Shown: piece by piece, positions 46,697-57,484 of the stretch
Layout of the letters: each line of letters opens with the position of its first letter
How positions within the stretch are numbered: position 1 is the stretch's first letter
Source: Ornithinimicrobium sediminis
GTDB taxonomy: Bacteria; Actinomycetota; Actinomycetes; Actinomycetales; Dermatophilaceae
Assembly: GCF_021272345.1 (NCBI RefSeq)
Contig: NZ_JAJSDQ010000002.1
Span: 248,001 to 312,000 of the forward strand
Direction of reading: 5' to 3'
Length of the DNA: 64,000 bases
Made by a program: the position numbers and the translations under genes
The notes under the pieces: generated by a model
Seen by the model: only the letters and a program-made list of their open reading frames with translations
Database searches by the model: none
What the model was told of the DNA's origin: nothing

Positions 46697-47809
46697 GTGA
46701 GCGAGATCGAGATCGGCCGAGGCAAGCGGGCCCGCCGCGCCTACTCCTTCGACGACATCGCCGTCGTGCCCTCGCGGCGCACCCGCGGGCCGGAGGAGGT
46801 GTCGATCGGCTGGCAGATCGACGCCTACCACTTCGACCTGCCCGTCATCGCCGCGCCGATGGACTCCGTCGTCTCCCCCGAGACGGCCATCACCATGGGG
46901 CGTCTGGGAGGGCTGGGGGTGCTGGACCTCGAAGGGCTGTGGACCCGCTACGAGGACCCCAGCGAGCACCTCGCACAGATCGCCGAGCTCGCCCCGCAGG
47001 AGTGCACGCCCCGGATGCGCGAGCTGTATGCCGCGCCCATCCGGCCCGAGCTCATCACCGCCCGCCTGCGCCAGATCCGTGAGGCCGGCGTGACGGTGGC
47101 CGGAGCGCTGTCCCCGCAGCGCACCCAGCAGCACTGGAGGGCCGTCGTCGACGCGGGCGTCGACCTCTTCGTCATCCGGGGCACCACCGTCTCCGCCGAG
47201 CACGTCTCCAGCCACGCGGAACCGCTCAACCTCAAGCGCTTCATCTACGAGCTGGACGTGCCCGTCATCGTCGGGGGCGCCGGCACCTACACCGCGGCCC
47301 TGCACCTGATGCGCACGGGCGCAGCGGGGGTGCTGGTCGGCTTCGGGGGCGGGTCGGCGCACCGCACCCGCACGACCTTGGGCATCCACGCCCCGATGGC
47401 GACCGCCATCGCCGACATCTCCGCAGCGCGGCGGGACTACCTCGACGAGTCCGGCGGCCGCTACGTCCATGTCATCGCCGACGGCGGGATGGGCCAGTCC
47501 GGTGACATCGTCAAGGCAGTGGCCTGCGGTGCCGACGCGGTCATGATCGGGGCGGCGCTGGCCCGTGCGCAGGAGGCCCCGGGCCGCGGCTACCACTGGG
47601 GCTCGGAGGCGCACCACCCGCTGCTGCCCCGTGGTGAGCGCGTCCACGTCGGCACCAAGGGCACACTCGAGGAGATCCTTCTCGGCCCCGGCCGGGACGC
47701 CGACGGTGCGACCAACCTGATGGGTGCCCTGCGCCGCGCCATGGCGACGACCGGCTACACCGACGTCAAGGAGTTCCAGCGCGTCGAGGTCGTCGTCTCG
47801 CCGTACTGA
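46697..47809 (+). CDS. guaB3: GuaB3-family IMP dehydrogenase-related protein
   Basis: A 370-aa barrel protein of the GuaB3 family. It has the N-terminal SFDDIAVVPSRRTRG, LPVIAAPMDSVVSPETA and the phosphate-binding IADGGMGQSGDIVKAVACGA, but no CBS domains. The expected catalytic-loop position reads VGFGGGSAHRTRTTLGIH, with no Cys where GuaB has SICTT. It is therefore probably not an ordinary IMP dehydrogenase; a GMP reductase-like role has been proposed for some GuaB3 proteins. The leaderless GTG (TACCCT) is well supported. It is the gene after guaB, as in mycobacteria. Confidence 0.88.
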   Translation: MSEIEIGRGKRARRAYSFDDIAVVPSRRTRGPEEVSIGWQIDAYHFDLPVIAAPMDSVVSPETAITMGRLGGLGVLDLEGLWTRYEDPSEHLAQIAELAPQECTPRMRELYAAPIRPELITARLRQIREAGVTVAGALSPQRTQQHWRAVVDAGVDLFVIRGTTVSAEHVSSHAEPLNLKRFIYELDVPVIVGGAGTYTAALHLMRTGAAGVLVGFGGGSAHRTRTTLGIHAPMATAIADISAARRDYLDESGGRYVHVIADGGMGQSGDIVKAVACGADAVMIGAALARAQEAPGRGYHWGSEAHHPLLPRGERVHVGTKGTLEEILLGPGRDADGATNLMGALRRAMATTGYTDVKEFQRVEVVVSPY

Positions 47810-47897
47810 GGACGCCGCCGCGCGTCGTGGCCCGGCGTTTCCGGGGTTGGGGGGCTCGCGACTTACCCTGGAGGCACACACTCTCGGGAGGTCCCAC

Positions 47898-49220
47898 ATG
47901 CAGGTGCGCCAGGAAGCCGTCTACCGTCGTCGCCGACGGGCCGTGCTCGGCGGCCTGGGGCTGGTCCTCGCGGGGAGCCTGACGGCCTGTCTCGCTACCG
48001 CAGGGGAGGACGAGCCGACCCCTCCGGCGGCGTCGTCGACGGCCGAGGACGCCGACGTGACGGCCGACGCGACGGCGGCGGCGGAGGACAGCGGCTCCGG
48101 GGCGGACGAGGACAGCGGCTCCGGGGCGGACGAGGACAGCGGCTCCGGGGCGGACGAGCAGGCGGAGGCCGGTGGCACGACCCCTGAGCCCCCGGCGGTG
48201 CCGTCCGCGCAGTCGCAGATGGAACGGGTCGACTACATCACCGGCGGCATCACGCCGAAGTCCGTCGTGGCCAACGGGCACGGCCTGGTGATCGCCAACA
48301 ACATGATGTACAGCCACACCGCGACGGTCTACGACACCGGGAGCCGCGAGCTGGTGGCGACGCTGGACGACGCGGTGGACCTGGCCGACTACGGCATCGA
48401 GGGACACCCCGGCACCTCACGTGGGGCCCCGGTCGAGGCGGCCTGGACCGAGGACGGCCGTTACGCCTACGTGTCGCAGTACACGATGTACGGCCAGGGG
48501 TTCGGCGTCGAGGGCTTCGACAACTGCACACCGGACAGCGGCGTGGGCGCCTCGATGCTCTACCGCTTCGACGCCGAGGATATGGCCTGGGACCAGGTCA
48601 TCGAGGTGGGCGCCGTGCCGAAGTATGTCGACATCACACCCGACCAGACCCGCGTGCTGGTCAGCAACTGGTGCGACTCCACCGTCTCGGTGGTCGACAT
48701 CGAGACCGCCCAGGAGACCGAGACGATCCCGATCGCCGCGGCCCCCCGGGGCATCGACGTGATGCCCGACAACACGACCGCCTACGTCGCGGCGATGTAT
48801 GCCGACAAGCTGTTCAAGGTCGACCTGGAGGCGGGCACCAGCGAGGTGGCGATGGACACACCACGCAAGCCTCGCCACCTCAACCTCTCCGACGACGGTG
48901 CCTACCTCTACATGGCCGTCAGCGGCTCCGACACGATCTACAAGATCGACACCGCGACCGACGAGATCGTCGACCAGGTCGAGTCCGGCCGTGAGCCGCG
49001 CAGCATGATCCTGTCCTCCGACGGCACGGCCCTCTACGTCGTCAACTACTACGAGCCCTCGGTCTCCAAGATCTCCACCGAGGACATGCAGGTCCTGCAG
49101 AAGGAGCCCACGGACGCCAACCCGATCGGCATCACCTACGACCCGGTGACGCACACCGTGTGGGTCGCCTGCTACGGCGGCAGCATCTACGTCTTCGACG
49201 ACCAGGCCGCCGCGACGTGA
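47898..49220 (+). CDS. YncE-type beta-propeller lipoprotein
   Basis: A 440-aa secreted lipoprotein. The lipobox LTAC follows a RRRRRAVLGGLGLVLAGS signal. An acidic linker carries three copies of DSGSGADE. The rest is a seven-bladed-type propeller with repeated YVSQYT / VLVSNWCDSTVSVVDIETAQ / AYVAAMYADKLFKVDLEAGT / LYVVNYYEPSVSKISTEDMQ blades typical of YncE/40-residue YVTN repeats. Two Cys pairs are possible. Ligand unknown. The ATG at 47898 has GGGAGG 7 bases away, and TACCCT near 47864 is a possible -10. It overlaps the SURF1 gene as GTGA. Confidence 0.82.
   Translation: MQVRQEAVYRRRRRAVLGGLGLVLAGSLTACLATAGEDEPTPPAASSTAEDADVTADATAAAEDSGSGADEDSGSGADEDSGSGADEQAEAGGTTPEPPAVPSAQSQMERVDYITGGITPKSVVANGHGLVIANNMMYSHTATVYDTGSRELVATLDDAVDLADYGIEGHPGTSRGAPVEAAWTEDGRYAYVSQYTMYGQGFGVEGFDNCTPDSGVGASMLYRFDAEDMAWDQVIEVGAVPKYVDITPDQTRVLVSNWCDSTVSVVDIETAQETETIPIAAAPRGIDVMPDNTTAYVAAMYADKLFKVDLEAGTSEVAMDTPRKPRHLNLSDDGAYLYMAVSGSDTIYKIDTATDEIVDQVESGREPRSMILSSDGTALYVVNYYEPSVSKISTEDMQVLQKEPTDANPIGITYDPVTHTVWVACYGGSIYVFDDQAAAT
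48087..48158 (+). repeat. three tandem 24-base repeats
   Basis: Units 48087-48110, 48111-48134 and 48135-48158 are identical and encode DSGSGADE three times in the linker of the propeller lipoprotein. Confidence 0.9.
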
Positions 49221-49945
49221 TCAGGACGGCCCTGCAGCCACGCTGGCTCGCGCTGCTGGCTGTCCTGGTCGTCGTGGTCTACACCTTCGTCCGGCTGGGA
49301 CTGTGGCAGCTCGCCGTCGCCCAGGACCGCGTCTTCGAGGACACCCTGGCCGCCCAGGCCGCGCAGCCCGAGGTGCCCATCGCGCAGGTGCTGGAACCCT
49401 TCAGCCCGTTCCCGAACGACGCGTCGGGACGTCCCGTCCAGGTCGACGGGTCCTACGACGCGCAGCTGCAGTTCCTCGTCCCGGACCGGCTGCTCGAGGG
49501 GCGCGAGGGCTACTGGGTGATGACGCCGCTCCGCACGGAGCAGGGCGACCTGCTGACCGTGCTCCGCGGCTGGGTCGCGGACCCTGCCGAGGCGGATGCG
49601 CCCCCGGGCACGCCGGTGTCGGTGACCGGCACGCTCGCGCCGGGCGAGTCGCCGGCGACCGAGGTGCTGCCCCCTGGGCAGCTGGCCTCGGTCGACCTCG
49701 CGGTCCTGGCCAACACCTGGGAGGGCGACCTCTACAACGCCTTCGTCTTCGCCACCGGCGAGGAGCCCCCGCTGACGTCCGAGGCCGTCGAGCCCGTGCC
49801 GCCCCCCCTGCTCAGCAGCCGGGGGGTGGACTGGGGCAACCTGGGCTACGCCCTCCAGTGGTGGGTCTTCGCCGGGTTCGCGGTCTACATGTACCTGAGG
49901 TTCCTCAAGGAGGCCTCAGGCTCACGTCATACAGTGCCGTCGTGA
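49217..49945 (+). CDS. SURF1-family cytochrome oxidase assembly protein
   Basis: A 242-aa SURF1 protein: two membrane helices ([20 protein letters not shown] near the N-terminus; [18 protein letters not shown] at the end) flank an outside domain with [11 protein letters not shown] (SURF1-like start), [13 protein letters not shown] and [15 protein letters not shown]. Family members help insert heme a into cytochrome c oxidase. The GTG at 49217 overlaps the upstream stop and its end overlaps the DUF3817 start by 4 bases. No oxidase genes are in the window. Confidence 0.87.
   Translation: MIRTALQPRWLALLAVLVVVVYTFVRLGLWQLAVAQDRVFEDTLAAQAAQPEVPIAQVLEPFSPFPNDASGRPVQVDGSYDAQLQFLVPDRLLEGREGYWVMTPLRTEQGDLLTVLRGWVADPAEADAPPGTPVSVTGTLAPGESPATEVLPPGQLASVDLAVLANTWEGDLYNAFVFATGEEPPLTSEAVEPVPPPLLSSRGVDWGNLGYALQWWVFAGFAVYMYLRFLKEASGSRHTVPS
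49930..49935 (+). promoter_or_regulatory. -10 element of a leaderless DUF3817 promoter
   Basis: TACAGT ends 6 bases before the GTG at 49942, inside the end of the SURF1 gene. Confidence 0.45.
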
Positions 49946-50270
49946 CCGATCAGGGCAAGCTGACGTTCTTCCGGGTGATGGCCTTCGTCGTGGGTGTCGC
50001 CCTCCTGGTGCTGACACTGCACATGGTGCTGCGCTACGGCTTCGACAACCATCTGCTCGACTGGTGGGCGCAGCCGCACGGCTTCCTCTACATGGTCTAC
50101 CTCGTGGCCGTGGCCCTCCTCGGGTTCGAGCTGCGGTGGGGGCTGCTGAAGATGGTGGGCGTGATGCTCGCCGGCACCGTGCCGTTCCTGTCCTTCTGGG
50201 TCGAGCACAGGGTGAGCGCGGGCGCCCAGCAGGAGATCTCCGATCGGCACGCCGCCGGTACCCTGTCCGG

Positions 50271-50274
<4 letters not shown>
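49942..50274 (+). CDS. DUF3817 small membrane protein
   Basis: A 110-aa protein with three hydrophobic helices ([54 protein letters not shown]) and the family motif [11 protein letters not shown]. Function unknown. It is flanked by GTGA overlaps on both sides, with SURF1 upstream and guaA downstream, and also has its own leaderless -10. DUF3817 genes beside guaA are common in actinobacteria. Confidence 0.87.
50259..50264 (+). promoter_or_regulatory. -10 element of a leaderless guaA promoter
   Basis: TACCCT ends 6 bases before the GTG at 50271, inside the end of the DUF3817 gene. Confidence 0.5.
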
Positions 50275-52397
<2,123 letters not shown>

Positions 52398-54500
52398 ATG
52401 TTCATGGCTGAGACTTTCGGTCACCACCCGTGGACGGTGCAGGACCTAGTGGGCGGGGTTGCTAGCGGGACAGTGCGTCTGCCAGACATTCAACGGCCCT
52501 TTGTCTGGGCCAATGCGAAGGTGCGGGACCTAGTCGACTCGATGTACAAGGGCTTCCCAGTGGGGGAGTTGATGTTCTGGGAGAACACCGATGAGTCTCA
52601 CTCCCGGACTATCGGCTCAGAGCCCAAGACTCAACACGGGTCTATGCAGGTCATCGACGGACAGCAGCGTCTTACATCCCTATACGCCGTCGTCAAGGGT
52701 GCTCCCGTCCTCCGAGATGACTACCTCCCCGACCGGATCACCATCGCGTTCAATCCTCTGACGCAACGCTTCGAGGTGCCAACGGCGGCTACTCGGTCAG
52801 CAGAGTGGGTACAGGACATCAGGGACGTGTTCGACTCCCCGATCAAGGCAAGAAAGGCCTTCCTGAAGCGGTTGGCCAAGGCGCGGGAGGTCGACGGTCT
52901 GGAGCCCGAGGACGAAGAGCAGATCGAGACAGCCATCACGCGGTTGGGCGAGGTCCTTAATTACGAGTTCCAGGTCGTTCAACTCAAGCCAGCGGTGACC
53001 CGGGAGACCGTCGCTGACGTGTTCGTCAGGATCAACTCCGAGGGAGTCAAACTCTCCTCGACTGACTTCATCCTGACCTGGCTGTCGGTCTTCTGGGAGG
53101 AGGGCCGCACGCAGATGGAAGACTTCGCTCGGGCCTCTCGTTTCACCCCAGAGGAGATGAATCGGATGGGCCAGGACCCGACGGTACGCTGGACCCCCAA
53201 GAACGCTTATCTGACACTCGATCCGGGCAACGTCTTGCGCGTCGTCGTGGCTGTGGGGAACAAGCGTGCCCAACTGCAAGATGCGTACAACGCACTACGT
53301 GGCCGAGACCCACGAACCCGACAGATCGTCAAGAGCCTCCGCGAGGCCGAACTAAGCCGCCTCAAGGACGGTCAGGCACGAGCGCTAGATCCCAAGCACT
53401 GGGACGAGTTCCTCAAGGTCATCGAGCGGGCCGGCATCCGGACCAGCACGATGGTCACGTCCAAGAATGCTCTCCTCTTCTGCTACGCGTACTGGCTCAT
53501 CGGGCGGACCGAGTTCCACGTGCCCGTCGATGATCTACGCGAGGTGATGGCCAGGTGGTACTTCATGGCTCAGATCACTGGCCGGTACAGCGGCAGCGCC
53601 GAGACGCGAGGTCAAGAGGACCTCAACCGGTTCTCCGGGCTGTCACCCCGCCCGGAAGAGTTCGTCAAGGCCATCAACGGGCAGATCGAGACCGCGCTCA
53701 CTGATGACTGGTGGAGGGTCACTCTCCCGGAGGACCTGCACACCTCGTCCATGACGGGTCCCGCGTACACGGGCTACATCGCGGCCCTGAACATCCTTGA
53801 TGCCGATGTCTTGCTCTCGACCCTGAAGGTCAAGGACTGGATCGACCCCAACCGGCGACCTGTAAAGGGTATCGAGAAGCACCACCTCTTCCCGAAGGAC
53901 CACCTACGCACTGCTTTGGGAGTGACCACGACCAGGCAGATTAACCAAGTCGCGAATCAGGCGCTCGTGGAGTGGTCTGACAACATTGATATCTCCAACA
54001 CTGCACCAGCGACGTATTGGCCTGCTCAGGTTGAGGACAAGCAGATCGGCAGCGATCGGCTTGCTGAGCAAGCCTGGTGGCATGCCCTCCCCGAGGGATG
54101 GGTCGGTATGGGCTACTCCGTCTTTCTGGAACGACGGCGTCGACTCATCGCAGATGTCACGCGCGAGGGCTTCCGCAAACTCGCCGATCCGAACTACCGG
54201 CCCTCCCCACCAGCGGACGCGCCACGGACCGAACCGGCGATGCCGACATTCGACGCCCTCGTCAGGTCGGGGGTGCTCCCGATCGGTACACTCCTGACCC
54301 CCGCCGATGCCGAGACTGATTCCATCGCGGAAGTAACGGAGGATGGCACGATCCGGCTCGACGACACCGAGCATCGGACTCCGGATCTGGCAGCCAAAGC
54401 AGACGGCGCTGAGGATGTTGACGGCTGGACGTACTGGGAGGCGCAGTTCGATGAGCCCATCGCTCTGGCCGAACTGCGGGCGGCTGGATACCCAGATTGA
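52398..54500 (+). CDS. DUF262-HNH endonuclease-type protein with C-terminal RAMA-like domain
   Basis: A 700-aa protein related to the GmrSD family of type IV (modified-DNA) restriction proteins. The N-terminal DUF262 domain has the DGQQR motif at 87-91 (MQVIDGQQRLTSLYAV), where DUF262 proteins bind and hydrolyse NTP. An HNH-like motif KGIEKHHLFPKDHLR has H495-H496, followed by an Asn-rich stretch with DNIDISN. The last 86 residues (FDALVRSGVLPIGTLLTPAD, TEDGTIRLD, GWTYWEAQF) fit a RAMA domain, which occurs on restriction enzymes and adenine methylases. ATG at 52398; ATG at 52404 is an alternative. It is likely a defence effector beside a type I RM operon. The exact target is not known. Confidence 0.78.
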   Translation: MFMAETFGHHPWTVQDLVGGVASGTVRLPDIQRPFVWANAKVRDLVDSMYKGFPVGELMFWENTDESHSRTIGSEPKTQHGSMQVIDGQQRLTSLYAVVKGAPVLRDDYLPDRITIAFNPLTQRFEVPTAATRSAEWVQDIRDVFDSPIKARKAFLKRLAKAREVDGLEPEDEEQIETAITRLGEVLNYEFQVVQLKPAVTRETVADVFVRINSEGVKLSSTDFILTWLSVFWEEGRTQMEDFARASRFTPEEMNRMGQDPTVRWTPKNAYLTLDPGNVLRVVVAVGNKRAQLQDAYNALRGRDPRTRQIVKSLREAELSRLKDGQARALDPKHWDEFLKVIERAGIRTSTMVTSKNALLFCYAYWLIGRTEFHVPVDDLREVMARWYFMAQITGRYSGSAETRGQEDLNRFSGLSPRPEEFVKAINGQIETALTDDWWRVTLPEDLHTSSMTGPAYTGYIAALNILDADVLLSTLKVKDWIDPNRRPVKGIEKHHLFPKDHLRTALGVTTTRQINQVANQALVEWSDNIDISNTAPATYWPAQVEDKQIGSDRLAEQAWWHALPEGWVGMGYSVFLERRRRLIADVTREGFRKLADPNYRPSPPADAPRTEPAMPTFDALVRSGVLPIGTLLTPADAETDSIAEVTEDGTIRLDDTEHRTPDLAAKADGAEDVDGWTYWEAQFDEPIALAELRAAGYPD

Positions 54501-54718
54501 TCGACGGGGTGGCTCGACTGACTGTGCACCTCGGCGCGAGGGCTACTAGCGTCCGCCCCATGACACCTCCGGAAGCATGCAATAAGTGCCGAGTGGTGTA
54601 TGTGCGACAGGGGCCGCGTTGATGGGGGGTTCTGATCCGAGCGAGTTTGACCCGTCACCTGCAGCGCCGTCGTCCTAGGCTGGGCGACGCACCCTAGACA
54701 CTGGAATCGAGAGCACAT

Positions 54719-56323
54719 ATGGCACCACGTGGGACCAAGACGGCTTCACTTGGCTTGGAGGATGCACTCTGGGCATCTGCCAACCAACTGCGGTCGAGCA
54801 TGGATGCTGCTGAGTACAAGCACGTCGTTCTGGGGCTGCTCTTTTTGAAGTACATCTCGGACAAGTTCGAGTTCCACCGCGTCCGTCTAAACAATCTAGT
54901 CCAGGACGAGTCGAGCGACTACTTCATGCCCACGGCGGCGGCACGGCAGAGCGTGCTGGACGATCGCGATGAGTACACCGCTGTCGGGGTCTTTTGGGTA
55001 CCGGAAGGTCACCGCTGGAGCGACCTGCGTAAGGCTGCGAAGCAGGCCGACCTTGGTGCCCGGATCGACACCGCGATGGAAGCGGTGGAGAAGGACAACC
55101 CTTCACTGAAAGGTGTGCTTCCCAAGAACTTCAACCGGCGCGAACTCACCGCCCTGACCCTCGCTGGTCTCATCGACACCTTCTCGCGGGATGACCTCGC
55201 TGCCGCCGAACACGATGGCCTAGACGTGCTCGGACGCGTCTACGAGTACTTCCTCGCGCAGTTCGCTTCCGATGAGGGGAAGAACGGCGGAGAGTTCTAC
55301 ACCCCCCGCTCGGTCGTCTCGCTGATCGTGGAGATGCTCCAGCCCTTCAACGGACGGGTGTATGACCCCTGCTGCGGGTCGGGCGGAATGTTTGTCCAGG
55401 CTGAGCACTTCGTCACGGCTCATGGTGGCGCGCGCAACGACATTTCGGTCTTCGGCCAGGAGCAGAACCCCACGACCTGGCGTCTGGCGAAGATGAACCT
55501 GGCCATCCGGGGTATCGAAGCAAACCTTGGCCCGGAGTGGGGCGACTCTTTTCACGACAACAAGCACCCCGACCTGAGGGCCGACTTCATCCTGGCCAAC
55601 CCGCCGTTCAACGTCTCGAACTGGGGTGGCGAACGGCTCACGACTGACCCCCGCTGGGAGTACGGCACGCCGCCTCCTGGCAACGCGAACTACGCCTGGC
55701 TCCAGCACATGTTCCACCACCTGGCACCCACGGGAACGATGGGAGTGGTCTTGGCGAACGGGTCGTTGACGGTCAACTCGTCTGGCCAGGCTGACATCCG
55801 ACGCAGAATGGTCCAGGACGATGCGGTGGAGTGCATCGTCGCTCTCCCATCCCAGTTATTCTACTCCGTGCAGATCCCCGTCTCTTTGTGGTTCCTTACC
55901 AAGGACAAAAGCGCCCGAAGGGTGAAGCCGGAGCGCCCTCAGCGGGATCGCCAAGGTGAGGTTCTCTTCATCGACGCCCGCGAGATGGGATACATGGAGT
56001 CACGTACCCACCGCAATCTCTCACCCGAGGACGCAGCGAAGATCGCGGCGGCCTACAACGCCTGGCGCGGCGACCCAGACCTCCCACCGTTTGAGGACGT
56101 ACCGGGCTTCTGCGTCTCGGTGACAAACGAACAGGTGGCCGAAGCAAACTATGCTTTGAGTCCCGGACGTTTCGTTGGCACCGAAGAGGCCGAGGTCGAT
56201 GCCATGCCGGTCGACGAACGGATCGCCCTGCTCAGCCGCACGGTGCGGGAGGCCTTCGAGCGGCGGGCCGAACTCCAGGGACGCATCGTCGCGGCGCTAG
56301 ATTCGCTGGAGTCGGACGAGTGA
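54719..56323 (+). CDS. hsdM: type I restriction-modification methyltransferase subunit HsdM
   Basis: A 534-aa N6-adenine DNA methyltransferase. The N-terminal HsdM_N helical domain (LEDALWASANQLRSSMDAAE, LGLLFLKYISDKFE) is followed by the SAM motif DPCCGSGGMF at 216-225 and the catalytic motif ILANPPFNVS (NPPF at 294-297). GGEFYTPRSVVSLIVEML is the typical entry to the catalytic domain. HsdM works in an M2S1 complex with HsdS. The ATG at 54719 follows a 218-base gap without other genes. The stop overlaps the hsdS start as GTGA. Confidence 0.95.
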   Translation: MAPRGTKTASLGLEDALWASANQLRSSMDAAEYKHVVLGLLFLKYISDKFEFHRVRLNNLVQDESSDYFMPTAAARQSVLDDRDEYTAVGVFWVPEGHRWSDLRKAAKQADLGARIDTAMEAVEKDNPSLKGVLPKNFNRRELTALTLAGLIDTFSRDDLAAAEHDGLDVLGRVYEYFLAQFASDEGKNGGEFYTPRSVVSLIVEMLQPFNGRVYDPCCGSGGMFVQAEHFVTAHGGARNDISVFGQEQNPTTWRLAKMNLAIRGIEANLGPEWGDSFHDNKHPDLRADFILANPPFNVSNWGGERLTTDPRWEYGTPPPGNANYAWLQHMFHHLAPTGTMGVVLANGSLTVNSSGQADIRRRMVQDDAVECIVALPSQLFYSVQIPVSLWFLTKDKSARRVKPERPQRDRQGEVLFIDAREMGYMESRTHRNLSPEDAAKIAAAYNAWRGDPDLPPFEDVPGFCVSVTNEQVAEANYALSPGRFVGTEEAEVDAMPVDERIALLSRTVREAFERRAELQGRIVAALDSLESDE

Positions 56324-57482
56324 ACACGCAGTGGGAAGAGTCGGACCTCCAATCCGTCTGCGCGGGGGATGGCTTGATCCAGACTGGTCCGTTCGGTTCG
56401 CAGTTGCACATGAGCGACTACACGGCGGTCGGTGTGCCCGTCATTATGCCTACGAACATCGGCGATGGTCGCGTCGTTGAGTTGGGGATCATGCGGACAT
56501 CGCCACAACTCTTGCCCGCCACAGGGTGGAACCGGGTGACATCGTGTACTCCCGGCGAGGCGACATCACGAAGCGGGGTCTCATCACCCCGACCGAGGCA
56601 GGCTGGCTGTGCGGGACCGGGTGTCTGCTAGTGAGGCCGTCCGCACGAGTTGATCCGCTCTGGTTGTCCTTTTGGTTGAGTCAACCAAAGATCCACCGGT
56701 GGTTGCTCAACCAGTCAGTGGGCGCCACCATGGCAAACCTGAACACCGACATCCTCAGTCGCCTCCCCGTCCTACTACCGCCGCGACCTGAGCAGGAGCG
56801 CATAGCACGTGTGCTCGGGGCCTTCGATGATCTCATCGACACGAACCTAAGACTCGCAATCAGCGAGGAGCGCCTGGCGCAGGTGCTGGCTTCCCAGGTC
56901 CCGGAGCAGGTGCCCCTGGACCAACTGGCGACCTTTCCGAAATTGAAACAGCGTCGCCCGCTGGGGACAGTTGACCACTTCTCGATTCCGGCGTTCGACG
57001 CGGGCCGCCTCTCGCTGCGCGAATCTGGTGACAGGATCCTCAGCGGCAAGCACACCTTGACTGAACCCTCTGTTCTAGTGTCGCGCTTGAACCCGTCCAC
57101 AGCGCGGACCTGGATGGCATATCCCGGAGAGAGAGAGGCGGTCTGCTCGCCCGAGTTTGTCGTGGCTATGGGTGCCGCCGATGTGGACGCCGAGGAGGTA
57201 TGGGCCGTGGCCAGCACGGATGACTTCTGGAGCCAGATGCAAGGGTCTGCCAGCGGCACCACCAACAGTCGTCAGCGCGTAGACAAGGCCGCAGTCCCAA
57301 GGATCATGGTTCCAGACGTTCGCATGCTAGCGCCGAGTGCCCGCGTGGCGATCACCGCTCTAGTGCAAGGAGCGGGCCAAGGTCGGACAGAGGCTGCGGA
57401 ACTTGTCAGTCAGCGCGATGAACTCCTTCCGCTCTTGATGTCGGGCGATTTAAGGGTGTCTAGCCTGGAGGGGGTTGCCTAG
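56320..57482 (+). pseudogene. hsdS: type I specificity subunit HsdS, interrupted by a one-base frameshift
   Basis: The DNA-recognition subunit. The first frame runs from GTG 56320 through TGPFGSQLHMSDYTAVGVPV and IMPTNIGDGRVVELGIM, then leaves the family pattern after SPQLL. The family pattern resumes in the +2 frame as VEPGDIVYSRRGDITKRG and continues through the first target domain, the spacer ARVLGAFDDLIDTNLRLAI and the second target domain to 57482. Adding one base at about 56511-56520 (TTGCCCGCC) restores ARHRVEPGD and one 387-aa frame. Whether this is a true mutation, phase variation or a sequencing error cannot be told. As written, specificity is lost, and with it methylation and cleavage by the complex. 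Confidence 0.85.
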
Positions 57483-57484
57483 TC

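Noticed and set aside
54647-54681. hsdM promoter TTGACC ... TAGGCT
   Set aside because: The spacing is 23 bases, too long for a normal promoter.
56320-56631. The first part of hsdS as a separate small gene
   Set aside because: It ends in non-family residues exactly where the other frame picks up the HsdS pattern.
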